Positions 1 to 8,364 of a stretch of DNA of 64,000 nt are shown here, in pieces. The stretch is from an uncultured Desulfobulbaceae bacterium. GTDB lineage: Bacteria; Desulfobacterota; Desulfobulbia; Desulfobulbales; Desulfobulbaceae. Below the pieces are notes generated by a model. The model saw nothing but the letters and a program-made list of their open reading frames with translations. It had not been told where the DNA came from and searched no databases. The translations under genes and the position numbers were made by a program. The stretch covers positions 1 to 64,000 of the forward strand of contig CAMYLK010000015.1 in assembly GCA_947259225.1 (NCBI GenBank), read 5' to 3'. Within the stretch, counting starts at the first letter, position 1, and each line of letters starts with the position of its first letter.

Positions 1-1348
1 TGCCAACGACCTTCATGGACATATACAACACGTTGAAACCAACAAAAATGATTGCCCAGGCAATAGTGGCAATTTTTTTATTGTACATGCGGCCGTAGAT
101 CTTCGGCAGCCAGAAATGCATGGCTGCAAAAAATGCCATTCCGGTGCCGCCGAACATGGTGTAGTGGAAGTGACCGACAACAAAGTGGGTATCATGAAGA
201 TGAACATCGGTCGCAACCGCCCCCAGGACCAGGCCTGTCAATCCTCCTATGGCGAAGAGCAGGATGAAAGCCAGGGCAAAGAGCATCGGCGGGTCGAGCA
301 GGATCGACCCTTTGTACATGGTCGCCAGCCAGTTAAAGATCTTGATCGCAGAAGGTATGGCAACAATAAAGGTCAACAGCGAGAAAACAAGTATGGCCAT
401 GTCCGACATGCCGCTGGTGTACATATGGTGGGCCCAGACCAGGGAACCGGCAAAGGCAATGGCAAGGCTCGATATGGCGATCGCCTTGTACCCGAAAGCC
501 GGCTTTCGGGCAAAGACAGGAATGATTTCGGAAATAACACCCATGCCGGGCAGGATCATGATATACACCGCCGGGTGGGAATATATCCAGAACAGGTGCT
601 GAAACATGATCGGGTCGCCACCGAGTTCCGGGTCGAACAGCCCTGTTCCAAGAATCCGCTCGATTAACAGGAGTGCAACGGTAATGCCGATAACAGGTGT
701 CGCCAGCAGCTGGATCCAGGCCGTTGCGTACAGTGACCAGATAAAAAGCGGCAACCTCCCCCAGCTCATCCCTTCTGCCCGCAAACGGTGAATGGTCGTC
801 AGGAAGTTAAGGCCGGTCAGAATCGACGAAAAACCGAGAATAAATACAGCAATGGCTGCCAGCGAGACGTTGGCGGTGGTTTGGGCGCTGAACGGCACAT
901 AAAATGTCCAACCTGTATCAGGTGGACCACCGCCGGTAAAGAGAGCTGTAACTGCCAGCAATGCTCCGGTAATGTACAGCCACCAGGAGAACAGGTTGAG
1001 GCGCGGAAAAGCAACATCACGGGCGCCGATCTGGATCGGCAGTACCAGGTTGCCGAATGCCGCCGAAATGCTGGGGATAATAAAGAGAAAAATCATAATT
1101 ACCCCGTGCAGGGTAAAAGCCGCATTGTAGGTCTGAGCACCCATAATGGTCTTTCCAGGTGCAAACAGCTCCAGACGGATCAACAAACCAAGGAAAACAC
1201 CGACAATGAAGAAAGTGACAATGCACCAGAAATAGAGCAGCCCGATCCGTTTATGATCGGTGGAGAATATCCAGGCGAAAATCCCCTTGTAGTGACCCTC
1301 ATCGAAAAACCCGCGATTGCCAGCGGTGTGCGTTGCGGCATCAGCCAT
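1..1348 (-). CDS. ctaD: Cytochrome c oxidase subunit I, A2-type haem-copper oxidase (C-terminus cut by window edge)
   Basis: Catalytic subunit of an aa3-type terminal oxidase in the inner membrane; it reduces O2 and pumps protons. The 449 residues visible from the ATG at 1348 hold the expected ligands: H81 (low-spin haem, TLHG), H258 and Y262 (cross-linked His-Tyr in SHPAVY), H307/H308 (WAHHMY, CuB), and H393/H395 (VGHFHY). D111 in GARDVAF is the usual D-channel entrance and IPSAIK (K336) matches the K-channel. The A1-type Glu of HPEVY is absent; instead Y256-S257 precede H258 (YSHP), the signature of A2-type enzymes. The gene overlaps the end of the upstream SCO gene by 8 bp, so the two are probably co-transcribed. 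Roughly the last 80-100 residues lie beyond position 1. Confidence 0.95.
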   Translation of the reverse strand, partial: MADAATHTAGNRGFFDEGHYKGIFAWIFSTDHKRIGLLYFWCIVTFFIVGVFLGLLIRLELFAPGKTIMGAQTYNAAFTLHGVIMIFLFIIPSISAAFGNLVLPIQIGARDVAFPRLNLFSWWLYITGALLAVTALFTGGGPPDTGWTFYVPFSAQTTANVSLAAIAVFILGFSSILTGLNFLTTIHRLRAEGMSWGRLPLFIWSLYATAWIQLLATPVIGITVALLLIERILGTGLFDPELGGDPIMFQHLFWIYSHPAVYIMILPGMGVISEIIPVFARKPAFGYKAIAISSLAIAFAGSLVWAHHMYTSGMSDMAILVFSLLTFIVAIPSAIKIFNWLATMYKGSILLDPPMLFALAFILLFAIGGLTGLVLGAVATDVHLHDTHFVVGHFHYTMFGGTGMAFFAAMHFWLPKIYGRMYNKKIATIAWAIIFVGFNVLYMSMKVVG

Positions 1349-2213
1349 GATCATTTTCCTTTTTCCTTTTATTGCCGCCAAGTATCAGAAATGCAAGAAA
1401 AATGACGGCTGTCAATAACACTACAGTACCGGTTACCCGAAGAACATTAAAAACATATGTCTTGTTTTCCGGATCATAACTGAAGCAGAAACGGACTACT
1501 TTCTGGATGGTCGTACCAAGCCGTCCCTCTGATGCTTCGACAAGAGCCAGTGAGATATCCTTGGGCAGAAAATGGGTTCCGTGCAGATAACGTACTATAG
1601 TGCCTTTGGAGTCGACAATGAATATAACAACAGGATGCAGAAACTGGCCATCGTGCATCTTGCGGAAACTGTACCCTGCCGAATCGGTCAGTTGCCTGAT
1701 CGCATCGATATCACCGGTAAGAAAACTCCAGGCCTTGGCCGGGAATTCACCTTCCATCATCTTAAAATACATTTCCTTTGTTGCGGCTGCAAGCTCCGGT
1801 GTCTCGGTTTCGTCAAAGCTTATGGAGATAACCTGATACTCTTCCCCCGGCTTTCGTTTTATATCGGGCAATACCCGGGCGAGATCGGCCTGGAGAAAAT
1901 TACAGACATTGGGACAGACATAATAAACCGGGGCAATTATTGTCGGACCGTCCACCAGATGATCAAGGGTGACTTGCTGTCCCTCCTCATCCCTGAAGGT
2001 AAGATCAAGTGGGATGGATGCACCGATTTTCTCCTCCAACCCGACTGCTGGATCTTCCTTCACCATCTCCAAATCCTGGTGTTCATTTCCCTTATGGATG
2101 TCGGAATGGTCCACAACTTTTTGCGCCCAAGAAAGAGATGGAATGAAAGAGAATAACAGGGAAGAAATGAAGACAGGAATAAGAACCGTTTTTTGGACCG
2201 AGCTCACAAACAT
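1341..2213 (-). CDS. SCO1/SenC/PrrC family copper chaperone
   Basis: Membrane-anchored thioredoxin-fold protein that delivers copper to the CuA site of cytochrome oxidase. The chosen 290-aa form starts at the ATG at 2213, giving an N-terminal hydrophobic signal/anchor (about residues 7-30). A longer TTG-started reading to 2342 adds a non-signal-like extension and is less likely. The copper site is visible: C100 and C104 in CPNVC, plus H193 in FLHPVV. A second hydrophobic helix (about 258-279) ends in a basic tail, so the protein may be anchored at both ends. It lies directly upstream of ctaD with an 8-bp overlap, which fits its assembly role. Family assignment is secure; whether it serves only this oxidase is inferred. 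Confidence 0.93.
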   Translation of the reverse strand: MFVSSVQKTVLIPVFISSLLFSFIPSLSWAQKVVDHSDIHKGNEHQDLEMVKEDPAVGLEEKIGASIPLDLTFRDEEGQQVTLDHLVDGPTIIAPVYYVCPNVCNFLQADLARVLPDIKRKPGEEYQVISISFDETETPELAAATKEMYFKMMEGEFPAKAWSFLTGDIDAIRQLTDSAGYSFRKMHDGQFLHPVVIFIVDSKGTIVRYLHGTHFLPKDISLALVEASEGRLGTTIQKVVRFCFSYDPENKTYVFNVLRVTGTVVLLTAVIFLAFLILGGNKRKKENDHG

Positions 2214-2540
2214 CTTATCTGGTCCAAGTGGATACTTTATCGAACGTGGATAAAAACATCTATTCCTCAGGATACGATTTCTTACAGCAACTCGCCACGG
2301 TTTTAAAAGAATGATATTCACACGCAAAGCAGGAAAGCTCAAAATGCCTTACAGATAAATCTGCTTAGAAATTAAAAGACACTTTCCCTAAGCACTGCTG
2401 GTTTAATAACATCCTTTGTTAAAGGCATCAATCCGAGATTTTTTCTGCTGCGTTGTTGCAACGATTATTTCTTGAACGAATTCACATTAAATGAAAAAAA
2501 CCCAACTATCCAAAATAGCCAGGCTTTATTCGTTATTAAT
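2214..2540. other. Non-coding stretch between oxidase cluster and island
   Basis: About 330 bp upstream of the SCO gene with no convincing ORF. It should hold the promoter for the oxidase genes, but I cannot place it with confidence. The AT-rich part from about 2340 on marks the outer edge of the island. Confidence 0.4.
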
Positions 2541-2722
2541 TGGTGGAGGAGGCGGGAGCCGAACCAGCCGTCCACTAGAAATACTAGGCGTTAACAACGG
2601 CCAGGAAAAAAATGGAGAAACAGGATAAAACTACAGATGCTACATATAGCTTAAAAAAGGTGATCGCAGAGAAGAACAATGATAGTTCATTTCATGTTTA
2701 TTCAAGGTTTGCAATGGCAATC
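2541..2722 (-). repeat. Island repeat copy A: degenerate ssrA 3' end plus arm
   Basis: On the plus strand it starts TGGTGGAGG at 2541 and continues with a decayed version of the complement of the tmRNA T-arm (GGGAGCCGAACCAGC), then GAAATACT. It is followed by about 140 bp shared with copies at 3670 and 8365, with recognisable blocks ACTACAGATGCT, TCGCAGAGAAG and a final TTTGCAATGGCAATC. Read on the minus strand it lies 3' of the Cys-rich gene and ends in CTCCACCA, like ssrA at 16741. Interpreted as an old attachment-site remnant marking the far edge of the island. Confidence 0.7.
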
Positions 2723-2845
2723 ATTTCTCCGCAAAACATATACCAGACTTTATGAGTAAAAACCGAGGGAGCCTTACGATGCCTCACGGTTTGAATTGTA
2801 TATAAAACGCTGGCTGTGCTTGCCTTTGCAACGGAAAAGTTCAAC

Positions 2846-3331
2846 TCATTTGCCCATAAAGGAAACCGGTTCACACCCCCCCTGGCAATCATAGTTAATA
2901 TATCCTTGTGGACAGGGCCTGTTGTAAACAAAATCCCAATTCTTACAGTTGTCGCCCCCGCCCCGACCATCTTGTTCACAGTATCCCTTACAGTCCACAT
3001 TGACATAGCCGGGAGGGCAAGTTTGATTGTTGACAAAATCCCAATGCCGGCAATCGCTGTTCCCTAACACCTTATTGTTACATCGCCGGGGCCCCTGACA
3101 TGTCCTATATTGGCCACCAGCAGCATCGTCGCATAATGTTTCAAATTCTTTTCCAGGCTGGCAGGTTCCTTTGTGTGTATCCAGCCCAAGATACTGACAG
3201 GGTGCACCCATACTCTTTTTATAATTGGGTATCCTTTGCCACGAACCCGCACAATCTGCTGCCTGGGTAGGGGAAAACATATTCAAAGAAAGAAATATTG
3301 CAAATACAAGGACATGGGCGATAGCCTTCAT
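2846..3331 (-). CDS. Secreted cysteine-rich protein with two tandem Cys repeats (unknown function)
   Basis: Not recognised as a named family. The 161-aa product starts with a clear signal peptide (about residues 1-24, ending SPTQAAD). The ATG at 3331 is preceded by GGAG with 6-bp spacing, so it is preferred over an in-frame ATG four codons upstream. The mature part has 14 cysteines. Two adjacent repeats of about 28 residues share the pattern C-x-x-WDFV-x-N-x-x-CP-x-GY-x-N-x-DC-x-G-x-CE. All cysteines being in the mature chain suggests disulfides in the periplasm or outside the cell (inference). It is the only gene between repeat copies A and B, so it looks like a one-gene cargo unit. Confidence 0.75.
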   Translation of the reverse strand: MKAIAHVLVFAIFLSLNMFSPTQAADCAGSWQRIPNYKKSMGAPCQYLGLDTHKGTCQPGKEFETLCDDAAGGQYRTCQGPRRCNNKVLGNSDCRHWDFVNNQTCPPGYVNVDCKGYCEQDGRGGGDNCKNWDFVYNRPCPQGYINYDCQGGCEPVSFMGK

Positions 3332-3669
3332 TTGATACTCCATTTAAGAAATGCTTACTTATAGCGATTACTCGTCTTGCTCTTCTAAGTTGACGTATAT
3401 GGCTCTATTATACACAGAGAACGAAAAAAGAAAATGTCAGACTTGTTTAAAAAAAAGTCGCATGACTTACGCCCGAGTAAAAAGGGGGTTGCATTGCAAA
3501 CGTAAGAGGTCAGGTCAACTAAGGATTATCGTACATATACGTAACAATCTTTATTCAGGTTGGGAAAAACAGAAAACTCTACTGGTGTCATATCTTCCAG
3601 AGAATCATGTGTATTTATTTTTGATGGGAATACCAGCGTGATACCTTATTAAATTTGGAAATTTATAAC
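3332..3669. other. Non-coding stretch in island
   Basis: No convincing gene on either strand; the ORFs present lack ribosome binding sites and read like random translation. It contains the upstream region of the Cys-rich gene. Confidence 0.4.
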
Positions 3670-3845
3670 TCGGGAGCAGAACCCGCCGTCCACTTGAAAT
3701 ACTGGTCGTTCACAACAGCCTGGAAAAAAACGGGAAAAGCAGGGAAAAACTACAGATGCTTCAGATGGCTTGAAAAAAATGAACTCAGAGAAGTTCAAGT
3801 TGAGAGAAATGACTATTTGATTAAGGTATGAACTGGCAACCTCAA
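3670..3845 (-). repeat. Island repeat copy B: degenerate ssrA 3' end plus arm
   Basis: Begins with a decayed T-arm complement (CGGGAGCAGAACCCGCCG), then GAAATACTGG and the same arm as copies A and C (ACTACAGATGCTTCAGATGG, CTCAGAGAAGTTCAAG), ending at AACTGGCAACCTCA. The outer ssrA-like segment (TGGTGGAG) is no longer recognisable, so this copy looks older than copy C. On the minus strand it lies 3' of the 4209-4859 gene. Confidence 0.65.
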
Positions 3846-3967
3846 ACAGTGGAGGCAATAGGGATTATACTTATAATATCGCTAGACCTTCCAATTCATA
3901 GGAACTATTAATAATTCTGATTACCACTAAAGTTCAGCAAGGCTTTAATTTGCTTACTTCAACCATG

Positions 3968-4074
3968 TTGTCATTTCGAGCTTAGCGAGAAATCTTATAC
4001 GACAACAGTCCAGATTTCTCATTTAACCTCACATTCGTTCAAGGTAAGCGAACAAAGTGAGACTCCGAATGACA
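3968..4074. repeat. REP-like imperfect inverted repeat
   Basis: Outer arms TTGTCATTTCGAG and CCGAATGACA are imperfect inverted copies and the inner arms GAAATCT and AGATTTC are exact. The sequence has the look of a dispersed palindromic intergenic element; whether it recurs in this genome cannot be seen here. It lies in the otherwise empty stretch 3846-4208. Confidence 0.5.
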
Positions 4075-4208
4075 TATAATTCTTATACAATCATAACATT
4101 ACATGTGATCTGTTTGATTACCAGCTGAACTTTAATGGTACTCATAAAATAGTTTGAGGTTGCAGTAATATTTTGTTGGAAAGTGATAGTTCAGGAGTTA
4201 TAGAAAAA

Positions 4209-4859
4209 TTATGAAGATGTACTTAATAAACTAGCAAAGTATTTATCTGTAATCTCAAGGTTTTTCTTAACTAACTTTGAGTCTTTATTTTTTGCAGCAG
4301 CAACTATATTATTTAGTTGCGCATGCAACTCTTTCAGTTCCTTTTTATCAATACCATTTTCATTAAAAACGTCCTTAAATTCATCAAGCATATGGGCCAC
4401 TTCACGTACTTCGCTAACCACTTCGTCAAATTCACTTTTTTCAGCAGCCTCCATCGCCTCTACGCCAATATATTTATTAATAATTGAAAAGAGAGGATGG
4501 ACTTTAAAGTCAAAATTATTACAAAAGTTAATACAGTCTTCAGTAAGCCTAATGTATCCTTTTTCCGTTAACTCCCTGTCTTTTTTGATTATTCCATAAT
4601 GCAAACCTTTTAGAGAGTTATTGAAATCAAGCTGATAATCCGCTGGAGTCTTGCTAGCAATCTCATTCAATCCTTCTTCAAGTTCTGTAAACATTTCTGC
4701 AGCCTCATTCCACTCACCATTTTCATAACTTTCCTCTAGTTCTGCTAACTGTTCAAAAACATCACCTAGCCCATCTGGTGGTAATGGCTTAGCCAAACAA
4801 GTATTAGACAAGCTAAACAACAACAAGGCGCACACAACACTGATTTTTTTAATCAACAT
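4209..4859 (-). CDS. Secreted helical protein of unknown function
   Basis: 216 aa with a typical signal peptide (MLIKKISVVCALLLFSLS, cleavage near residue 23 after CLA). The mature part is acidic, rich in Glu, Lys, Leu and Ala, and predicted by eye to be helical, with an early segment of TPR-like spacing (FEQLAELEESYENGEWNEA). There are two Cys (INFCNNF region and near the signal) but no CxxCH haem motif. A purine-rich GGGGGAG precedes the ATG. No family recognised. Its AT-rich composition and position between island repeats suggest horizontally acquired cargo. Confidence 0.7.
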   Translation of the reverse strand: MLIKKISVVCALLLFSLSNTCLAKPLPPDGLGDVFEQLAELEESYENGEWNEAAEMFTELEEGLNEIASKTPADYQLDFNNSLKGLHYGIIKKDRELTEKGYIRLTEDCINFCNNFDFKVHPLFSIINKYIGVEAMEAAEKSEFDEVVSEVREVAHMLDEFKDVFNENGIDKKELKELHAQLNNIVAAAKNKDSKLVKKNLEITDKYFASLLSTSS

Positions 4860-4980
4860 TTTTCTCCCCCGAGCATTTTGATTTGAAGGCCTTCTTATCC
4901 AAGTGACTAAAAAGGCTATGTTATTTGATAATATGTGGGAAAAAAATAATAGTCAATTGAACAGTGTGGTACTAATAAAA

Positions 4981-5096
4981 GCTTTAAGCTGCAAAAAAAA
5001 TTATCGCAGAGAAAGTTTAATTGAGAGATTCTGCAATTTATTGGAGGTCTGTTTTGGCAATCTAAAGCCGCCAAGGCCGGACGGTTCTATTTATTG
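4981..5096 (-). repeat. Island repeat D: partial arm 3' of rsgA
   Basis: Contains TTATCGCAGAGAAAGTTTAA and then TTATTGGAGGT...TGGCAATCTAAAGCC. The segment 5037-5096 matches the reverse complement of 13647-13706 at 52 of 60 positions. It includes a possible hairpin (CCG-x-CC...GG-CGG). It lacks the ssrA-like end. It starts 13 bp past the rsgA stop on the coding strand. Confidence 0.65.
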
Positions 5097-5108
5097 TATG
5101 GTTCGTCG

Positions 5109-6182
5109 CTATCTCTGACTTTTTTTATGTTTCATTACAGTCTTGCATAATTTCCCAAATTGCTTGTCTTTTTTCCTTTTGTCTAAATATGACATTTCAT
5201 TATAAGCAGACTCTTTGATCAATTTTATATAATTTTGATAGCGCTCAGCTGATAAATTGCTTTTTTCAACAGCATCTAAAACTGCACATCCTTTTTCTCC
5301 AAAATGAGTACAATCTTTGAAGTGGCATTTTTCTGACAGAGTTAATATTTCGGAAAATGTTTCATCAATTCCCTGTTCCACTGATAAATTTCCAAGCTCA
5401 CGCATTCCTGGTGTGTCAATAATCAAGGCCCCTGTTTTTAACTTGATCAGTTCCCTATGCGTTGTGGCATGCCTACCTTTACTCTCCTTTTTGCTGACCG
5501 TTTTGGTTTTGTAAACTGCTTCACCAAGCAGGTTATTTAACAATGTTGTTTTTCCCACCCCTGATGATCCAAGCAAACAATATGTTAGACCAGGCAGCAT
5601 GATTTCAGCAACGCTATTGTAACCAGCTTCAATGTTATTACTGAAGGGTATGACTGGTAAGTTTGGCATTACTTCATTGATTTCCTCGACCCTTGTTTTC
5701 ACCGTTGATTTCGGAAGCAGATCAATTTTACTCAACAGTACAAATGGTTTAATTGTACTTTCGTTTGCCATTACAAGATAACGTTCAAGGCGCCGAAGAT
5801 TAAAATTTTCATTTAAAGATTGTACAATGAAAGCAGCATCAATGTTTGCAGCAATCAATTGGAAATCAACTTTTTTTCCTGATGTTTTTCGGTTCAGCAA
5901 AGACTTGCGCGGCAAAATTTTGTGAATTATTGCGAATGTATTTTCATCATAAAAACTTACAAGAACCCAATCACCCACTGCTGGATAATCGGTTGGGGAT
6001 GAAGCACTAAATATAATTTTTCCTGTCAGTTCCGCTAAAACCTCATCCTCACCATTGCTTACGGTATAGCTGTCTTTATGAACAGCTACCACTCTTGCTA
6101 ATTCAAATTGTTCAAGGTCCTCAGAGGCAACTGATTCCAATATCCATTCGTTGCACCCTAATTTTGCTAAATTATTCATCAT
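5109..6182 (-). CDS. rsgA: Ribosome small-subunit-dependent GTPase A
   Basis: Circularly permuted GTPase that helps late maturation of the 30S subunit. The 357 residues show an OB-fold N-terminal part (about 25-95), then the permuted order G4 (SKID, 151-154), G1 (GSSGVGKT, 205-212) and G3 (DTPG, 256-259). The C-terminal zinc knuckle is C286, C291, H293, C299. Everything needed for activity appears intact. It sits inside the ssrA island, directly downstream of an IS110 element that probably separates it from its original promoter, with island repeat D just past its stop. It may be an extra copy beside a housekeeping rsgA elsewhere; that cannot be seen here. Confidence 0.92.
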   Translation of the reverse strand: MMNNLAKLGCNEWILESVASEDLEQFELARVVAVHKDSYTVSNGEDEVLAELTGKIIFSASSPTDYPAVGDWVLVSFYDENTFAIIHKILPRKSLLNRKTSGKKVDFQLIAANIDAAFIVQSLNENFNLRRLERYLVMANESTIKPFVLLSKIDLLPKSTVKTRVEEINEVMPNLPVIPFSNNIEAGYNSVAEIMLPGLTYCLLGSSGVGKTTLLNNLLGEAVYKTKTVSKKESKGRHATTHRELIKLKTGALIIDTPGMRELGNLSVEQGIDETFSEILTLSEKCHFKDCTHFGEKGCAVLDAVEKSNLSAERYQNYIKLIKESAYNEMSYLDKRKKDKQFGKLCKTVMKHKKSQR

Positions 6183-6299
6183 ATGTTCATTTGGAATGGA
6201 AAGTATTTAATGTAAAGCTGATATGGTTGCCTCTTTGTCAAGAGTAAACACTTCTGCTCTACCCTGTTTTTCTTCAGTGTTCTATAATTCATTTTCCAG

Positions 6300-6530
6300 C
6301 TCATTATCAGAGACGGGGTCATTAAGTTGCGACGGTTGAAACTCTGATATACGCGGGTTGGTTACCGCAGGATTTGGCTACGTCGTGGAGCTGCCTCTAT
6401 CTAACAGCGGGAGTTTCAGCTTTCTGCTTATTCCCATAGCTCGTACGAGGATTCTCCTGACCGTGACCGCGTCCCTGACAATGAACTGGAAGAGATATCT
6501 TATTTTTTGACAGTCTTTCTTTTTTACACC
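6300..6530 (-). ncRNA. Candidate bridge/seekRNA in the IS110 non-coding tail
   Basis: IS110-family transposases use an RNA from the non-coding end of the element to choose the target (IS1111 subgroup: downstream of the transposase). Here the 320 bp downstream of the transposase stop is far richer in pairing than its AT-rich surroundings. TGAAACTC (6337-6344) pairs with GAGTTTCA (6411-6418), enclosing a GCGG/CCGC hairpin (6353-6368) and a GGC/GCC stem. Extent and strand are inferred from family logic, not shown directly. Confidence 0.4.
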
Positions 6531-6549
6531 TCAGCGAAAACGGCAATAT

Positions 6550-7659
6550 TTATGCAGCTTGAGGCAATTCATGGGCAATTGCCCAGATAAATCCTGTAAG
6601 TTCCCTGGCTATAGCCGTTTTGACGACATTGCTTTTTTTCCCTCTTGCCGTTAATCGGGCAAAACGGCCGCATAATCTGCACTGAGCTTTCCAGGATATC
6701 TTGCGGATGGATTCCGGCACTTCTTTCTGGCGCTTGAGGATAGCTCGACTCTTTCTTGCCGGGAGTCGATAAGCCTGGGCAGCTTCAATCAAAGCCTTGC
6801 GGACATGACCATTACCGGTTTTGGTAATCGAGCCTCTCTTTACTGTTTCACCACTGGAATGCTCAGAAGGAACAAGGCCAACAAAGGCCATCAGTTGACC
6901 GGGACGTTTAAACCTGGTGAAATCTCCAAGTTCGACTGCCAGAGTCGCAGCAACGATCAGGGAAACTCCGCGCAATGCTTGCAAAACCTTGATCAGTTCC
7001 GCTAAACCACTCTGCTTTGCTTGGTGCCGTATTTGTTCGGTAAGTCTGTCAACACGTTCCCTGCAATTGTGAATAGCATCAATATATTCCTGGAGCGTAA
7101 TCTGCTGTGCCGGATGGGGCATGGTAATGTCAGCCAGCCAGTTGAAGTGAGCTTTGGACCATTTGCTTCTTCCCGAAAACACGATATTATGTCGAAGCAA
7201 GAAAGCGCCAAGTTGCTGTTTTGCGCTACGATGCGCATTCTGGGCGTCTTTCCGGGCCCGCACCAGATCACGGAGTGCTTCGTCCTCGGAGCTGGGGACA
7301 TAGACTGCAGTCAGTTCTCCGGCCCGATGATTTCGGGCAAGGGTAATACTATCGCGCCGATCGTTTTTCAGACGAATCCCACTTTTCCGGGGAATAAGAG
7401 AAGGCGCTACAACTGTACAGTCAATGCCGTTGCCGGTTAAATGGCGATAAATATAATACCCACAAGGCCCTGCTTCATATACGCATCGAAGCTCAAATCC
7501 TTGAGAAACAAGCTTGCGGATAAATTTATCAAGTTGATTCATTTTGTTTTCAATACAGCCATGAAATCTTACTTCACTGTCACGTTCCTGGTCGGCTATT
7601 GCTATGGAAATAGAATTTTTGTGGACGTCCAAACCAACATACTTTATTCTCTTTGTCAT
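6550..7659 (-). CDS. IS110 family transposase
   Basis: 369-aa RNA-guided recombinase-type transposase. The RuvC-like N-terminal domain carries the DEDD residues D11 (GLDVHK), E62 (VYEAGPCG), D100 and D103 (KNDRRDS). The C-terminal transposase_20 domain has the typical block LRGVSLIVAATLAVELG followed by FVGLVPSEHSSG. Length is normal (about 340-400) and the frame is intact, so it may be active. A strong AAGGAGG precedes the ATG at 7659. It is inserted between rsgA and the Lys-rich small gene. Confidence 0.92.
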   Translation of the reverse strand: MTKRIKYVGLDVHKNSISIAIADQERDSEVRFHGCIENKMNQLDKFIRKLVSQGFELRCVYEAGPCGYYIYRHLTGNGIDCTVVAPSLIPRKSGIRLKNDRRDSITLARNHRAGELTAVYVPSSEDEALRDLVRARKDAQNAHRSAKQQLGAFLLRHNIVFSGRSKWSKAHFNWLADITMPHPAQQITLQEYIDAIHNCRERVDRLTEQIRHQAKQSGLAELIKVLQALRGVSLIVAATLAVELGDFTRFKRPGQLMAFVGLVPSEHSSGETVKRGSITKTGNGHVRKALIEAAQAYRLPARKSRAILKRQKEVPESIRKISWKAQCRLCGRFARLTARGKKSNVVKTAIARELTGFIWAIAHELPQAA

Positions 7660-7756
7660 GACCTGCCTCCTTAATTATGGCTCTGGATTGAAATAATTAT
7701 TCCAATCTAACCCACGCTTTTAAGGTAGGCAGGTCTTTCTCTCAAGGGCAACCATA

Positions 7757-8096
7757 ATATCTAAATGGGCATCAGAAAAATGTTTCTTAGTGAAATCACT
7801 TCTGAAGAGAAAAAACAAACTTGAGATATTGCTCTTGGCAATTTTATCAACTACTGGAAATCGAAACCAGGAGATTCATCGTAAAACCTTCAGTTTTGCC
7901 GAAATGAAGAACCCCAACCGAAAAGGCTGAGAGTCGATTGAACTGTGTCGCAGATAGTATCTATTCTGGGAACTACCTTTTATGTGCGAGGTTTGATTGG
8001 CAATCTTAGCGATCTGAGCTAACCAGTTAGCCACCGAATTAATATGAGAACAACAGCGTATTTTTTTCTGGTCAGGTATTAGACTCCCGCTTCAAG
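7757..8096. repeat. Intergenic stretch holding island arm repeats (copy E)
   Basis: No gene seen. It contains two degenerate arm boxes: AACTTGAGATATTGCTCTT then GGCAATT near 7820-7845, and GTGTCGCAGATAG ... GCGAGGTTTGATTGGCAATC at about 7945-8005. The second lies 3' of the Lys-rich gene on the minus strand, as the other copies do for their genes. Confidence 0.5.
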
Positions 8097-8210
8097 CTAG
8101 AGGGTCCTTTTCGGTTGTTTGTCTGCCTTTTTTTTATCCTTTTTGTCCTGTTTGCTTTTCTTCTGCTTCTGACTCTTGTTCTTGTCCTTCTTGCCGCCTT
8201 TATCTCCCAT
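8097..8210 (-). CDS. 37-aa lysine-rich small protein
   Basis: Very basic and hydrophilic: 17 of 37 residues are Lys, plus Asp and Gln, with the start MGDKGGKKDK and the end KQPKRTL. No hydrophobic segment or cysteine. The ATG at 8210 has an excellent ribosome binding site (GGGAGGT, 6-bp spacing), the main reason to call it real; an in-frame upstream extension has no such site. Function unknown; RNA or DNA binding is possible from charge alone. Island arm repeats lie on both sides. Confidence 0.65.
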   Translation of the reverse strand: MGDKGGKKDKNKSQKQKKSKQDKKDKKKADKQPKRTL

Positions 8211-8279
8211 TGTGTACCTCCCTTCTAATATATTAACACCACTTTTTATTACTATTCTAAGTAAACCATCTCTGACTGT

Positions 8280-8330
8280 GAAAATCAAACTTGATAGATA
8301 TTGCTTGTGGCAATGCCGATACCAAACAAA
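8280..8330 (-). repeat. Short island arm fragment
   Basis: AATCAAACTTGATAGATATT followed by GCTTGTGGCAATGCC repeats the CAAACTTGA...TGGCAAT pair of boxes seen at the other island repeats, with a small ATTGC-N5-GCAAT hairpin. Confidence 0.4.
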
Positions 8331-8364
8331 ACGTCTAACTTTTTGAAATATCGATAAAAATCAA

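Larger units (their letters stand above)
6222..7756 (-). mobile_element. IS110-family insertion sequence
   Basis: About 1.53 kb unit carrying a DEDD transposase gene and a 320-bp non-coding tail. The boundaries are tentative: TATGGTTGCC at 6222-6231 and its complement GGCAACCATA at 7747-7756 form a 10-bp inverted pair at the expected distances. IS110-family ends often have no or only subterminal inverted repeats, so the true ends may differ by tens of bases. No target duplication is evident, as expected for this family. Confidence 0.65.

Noticed and set aside
116-1405. Plus-strand ORFs over the oxidase gene
   Set aside because: They are shadows of ctaD, whose minus-strand frame shows every expected haem and copper ligand.
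2698-3036. 112-codon minus-strand ORF overlapping the Cys-rich gene
   Set aside because: Different frame, no signal peptide or ribosome binding site; the overlapping gene has both.
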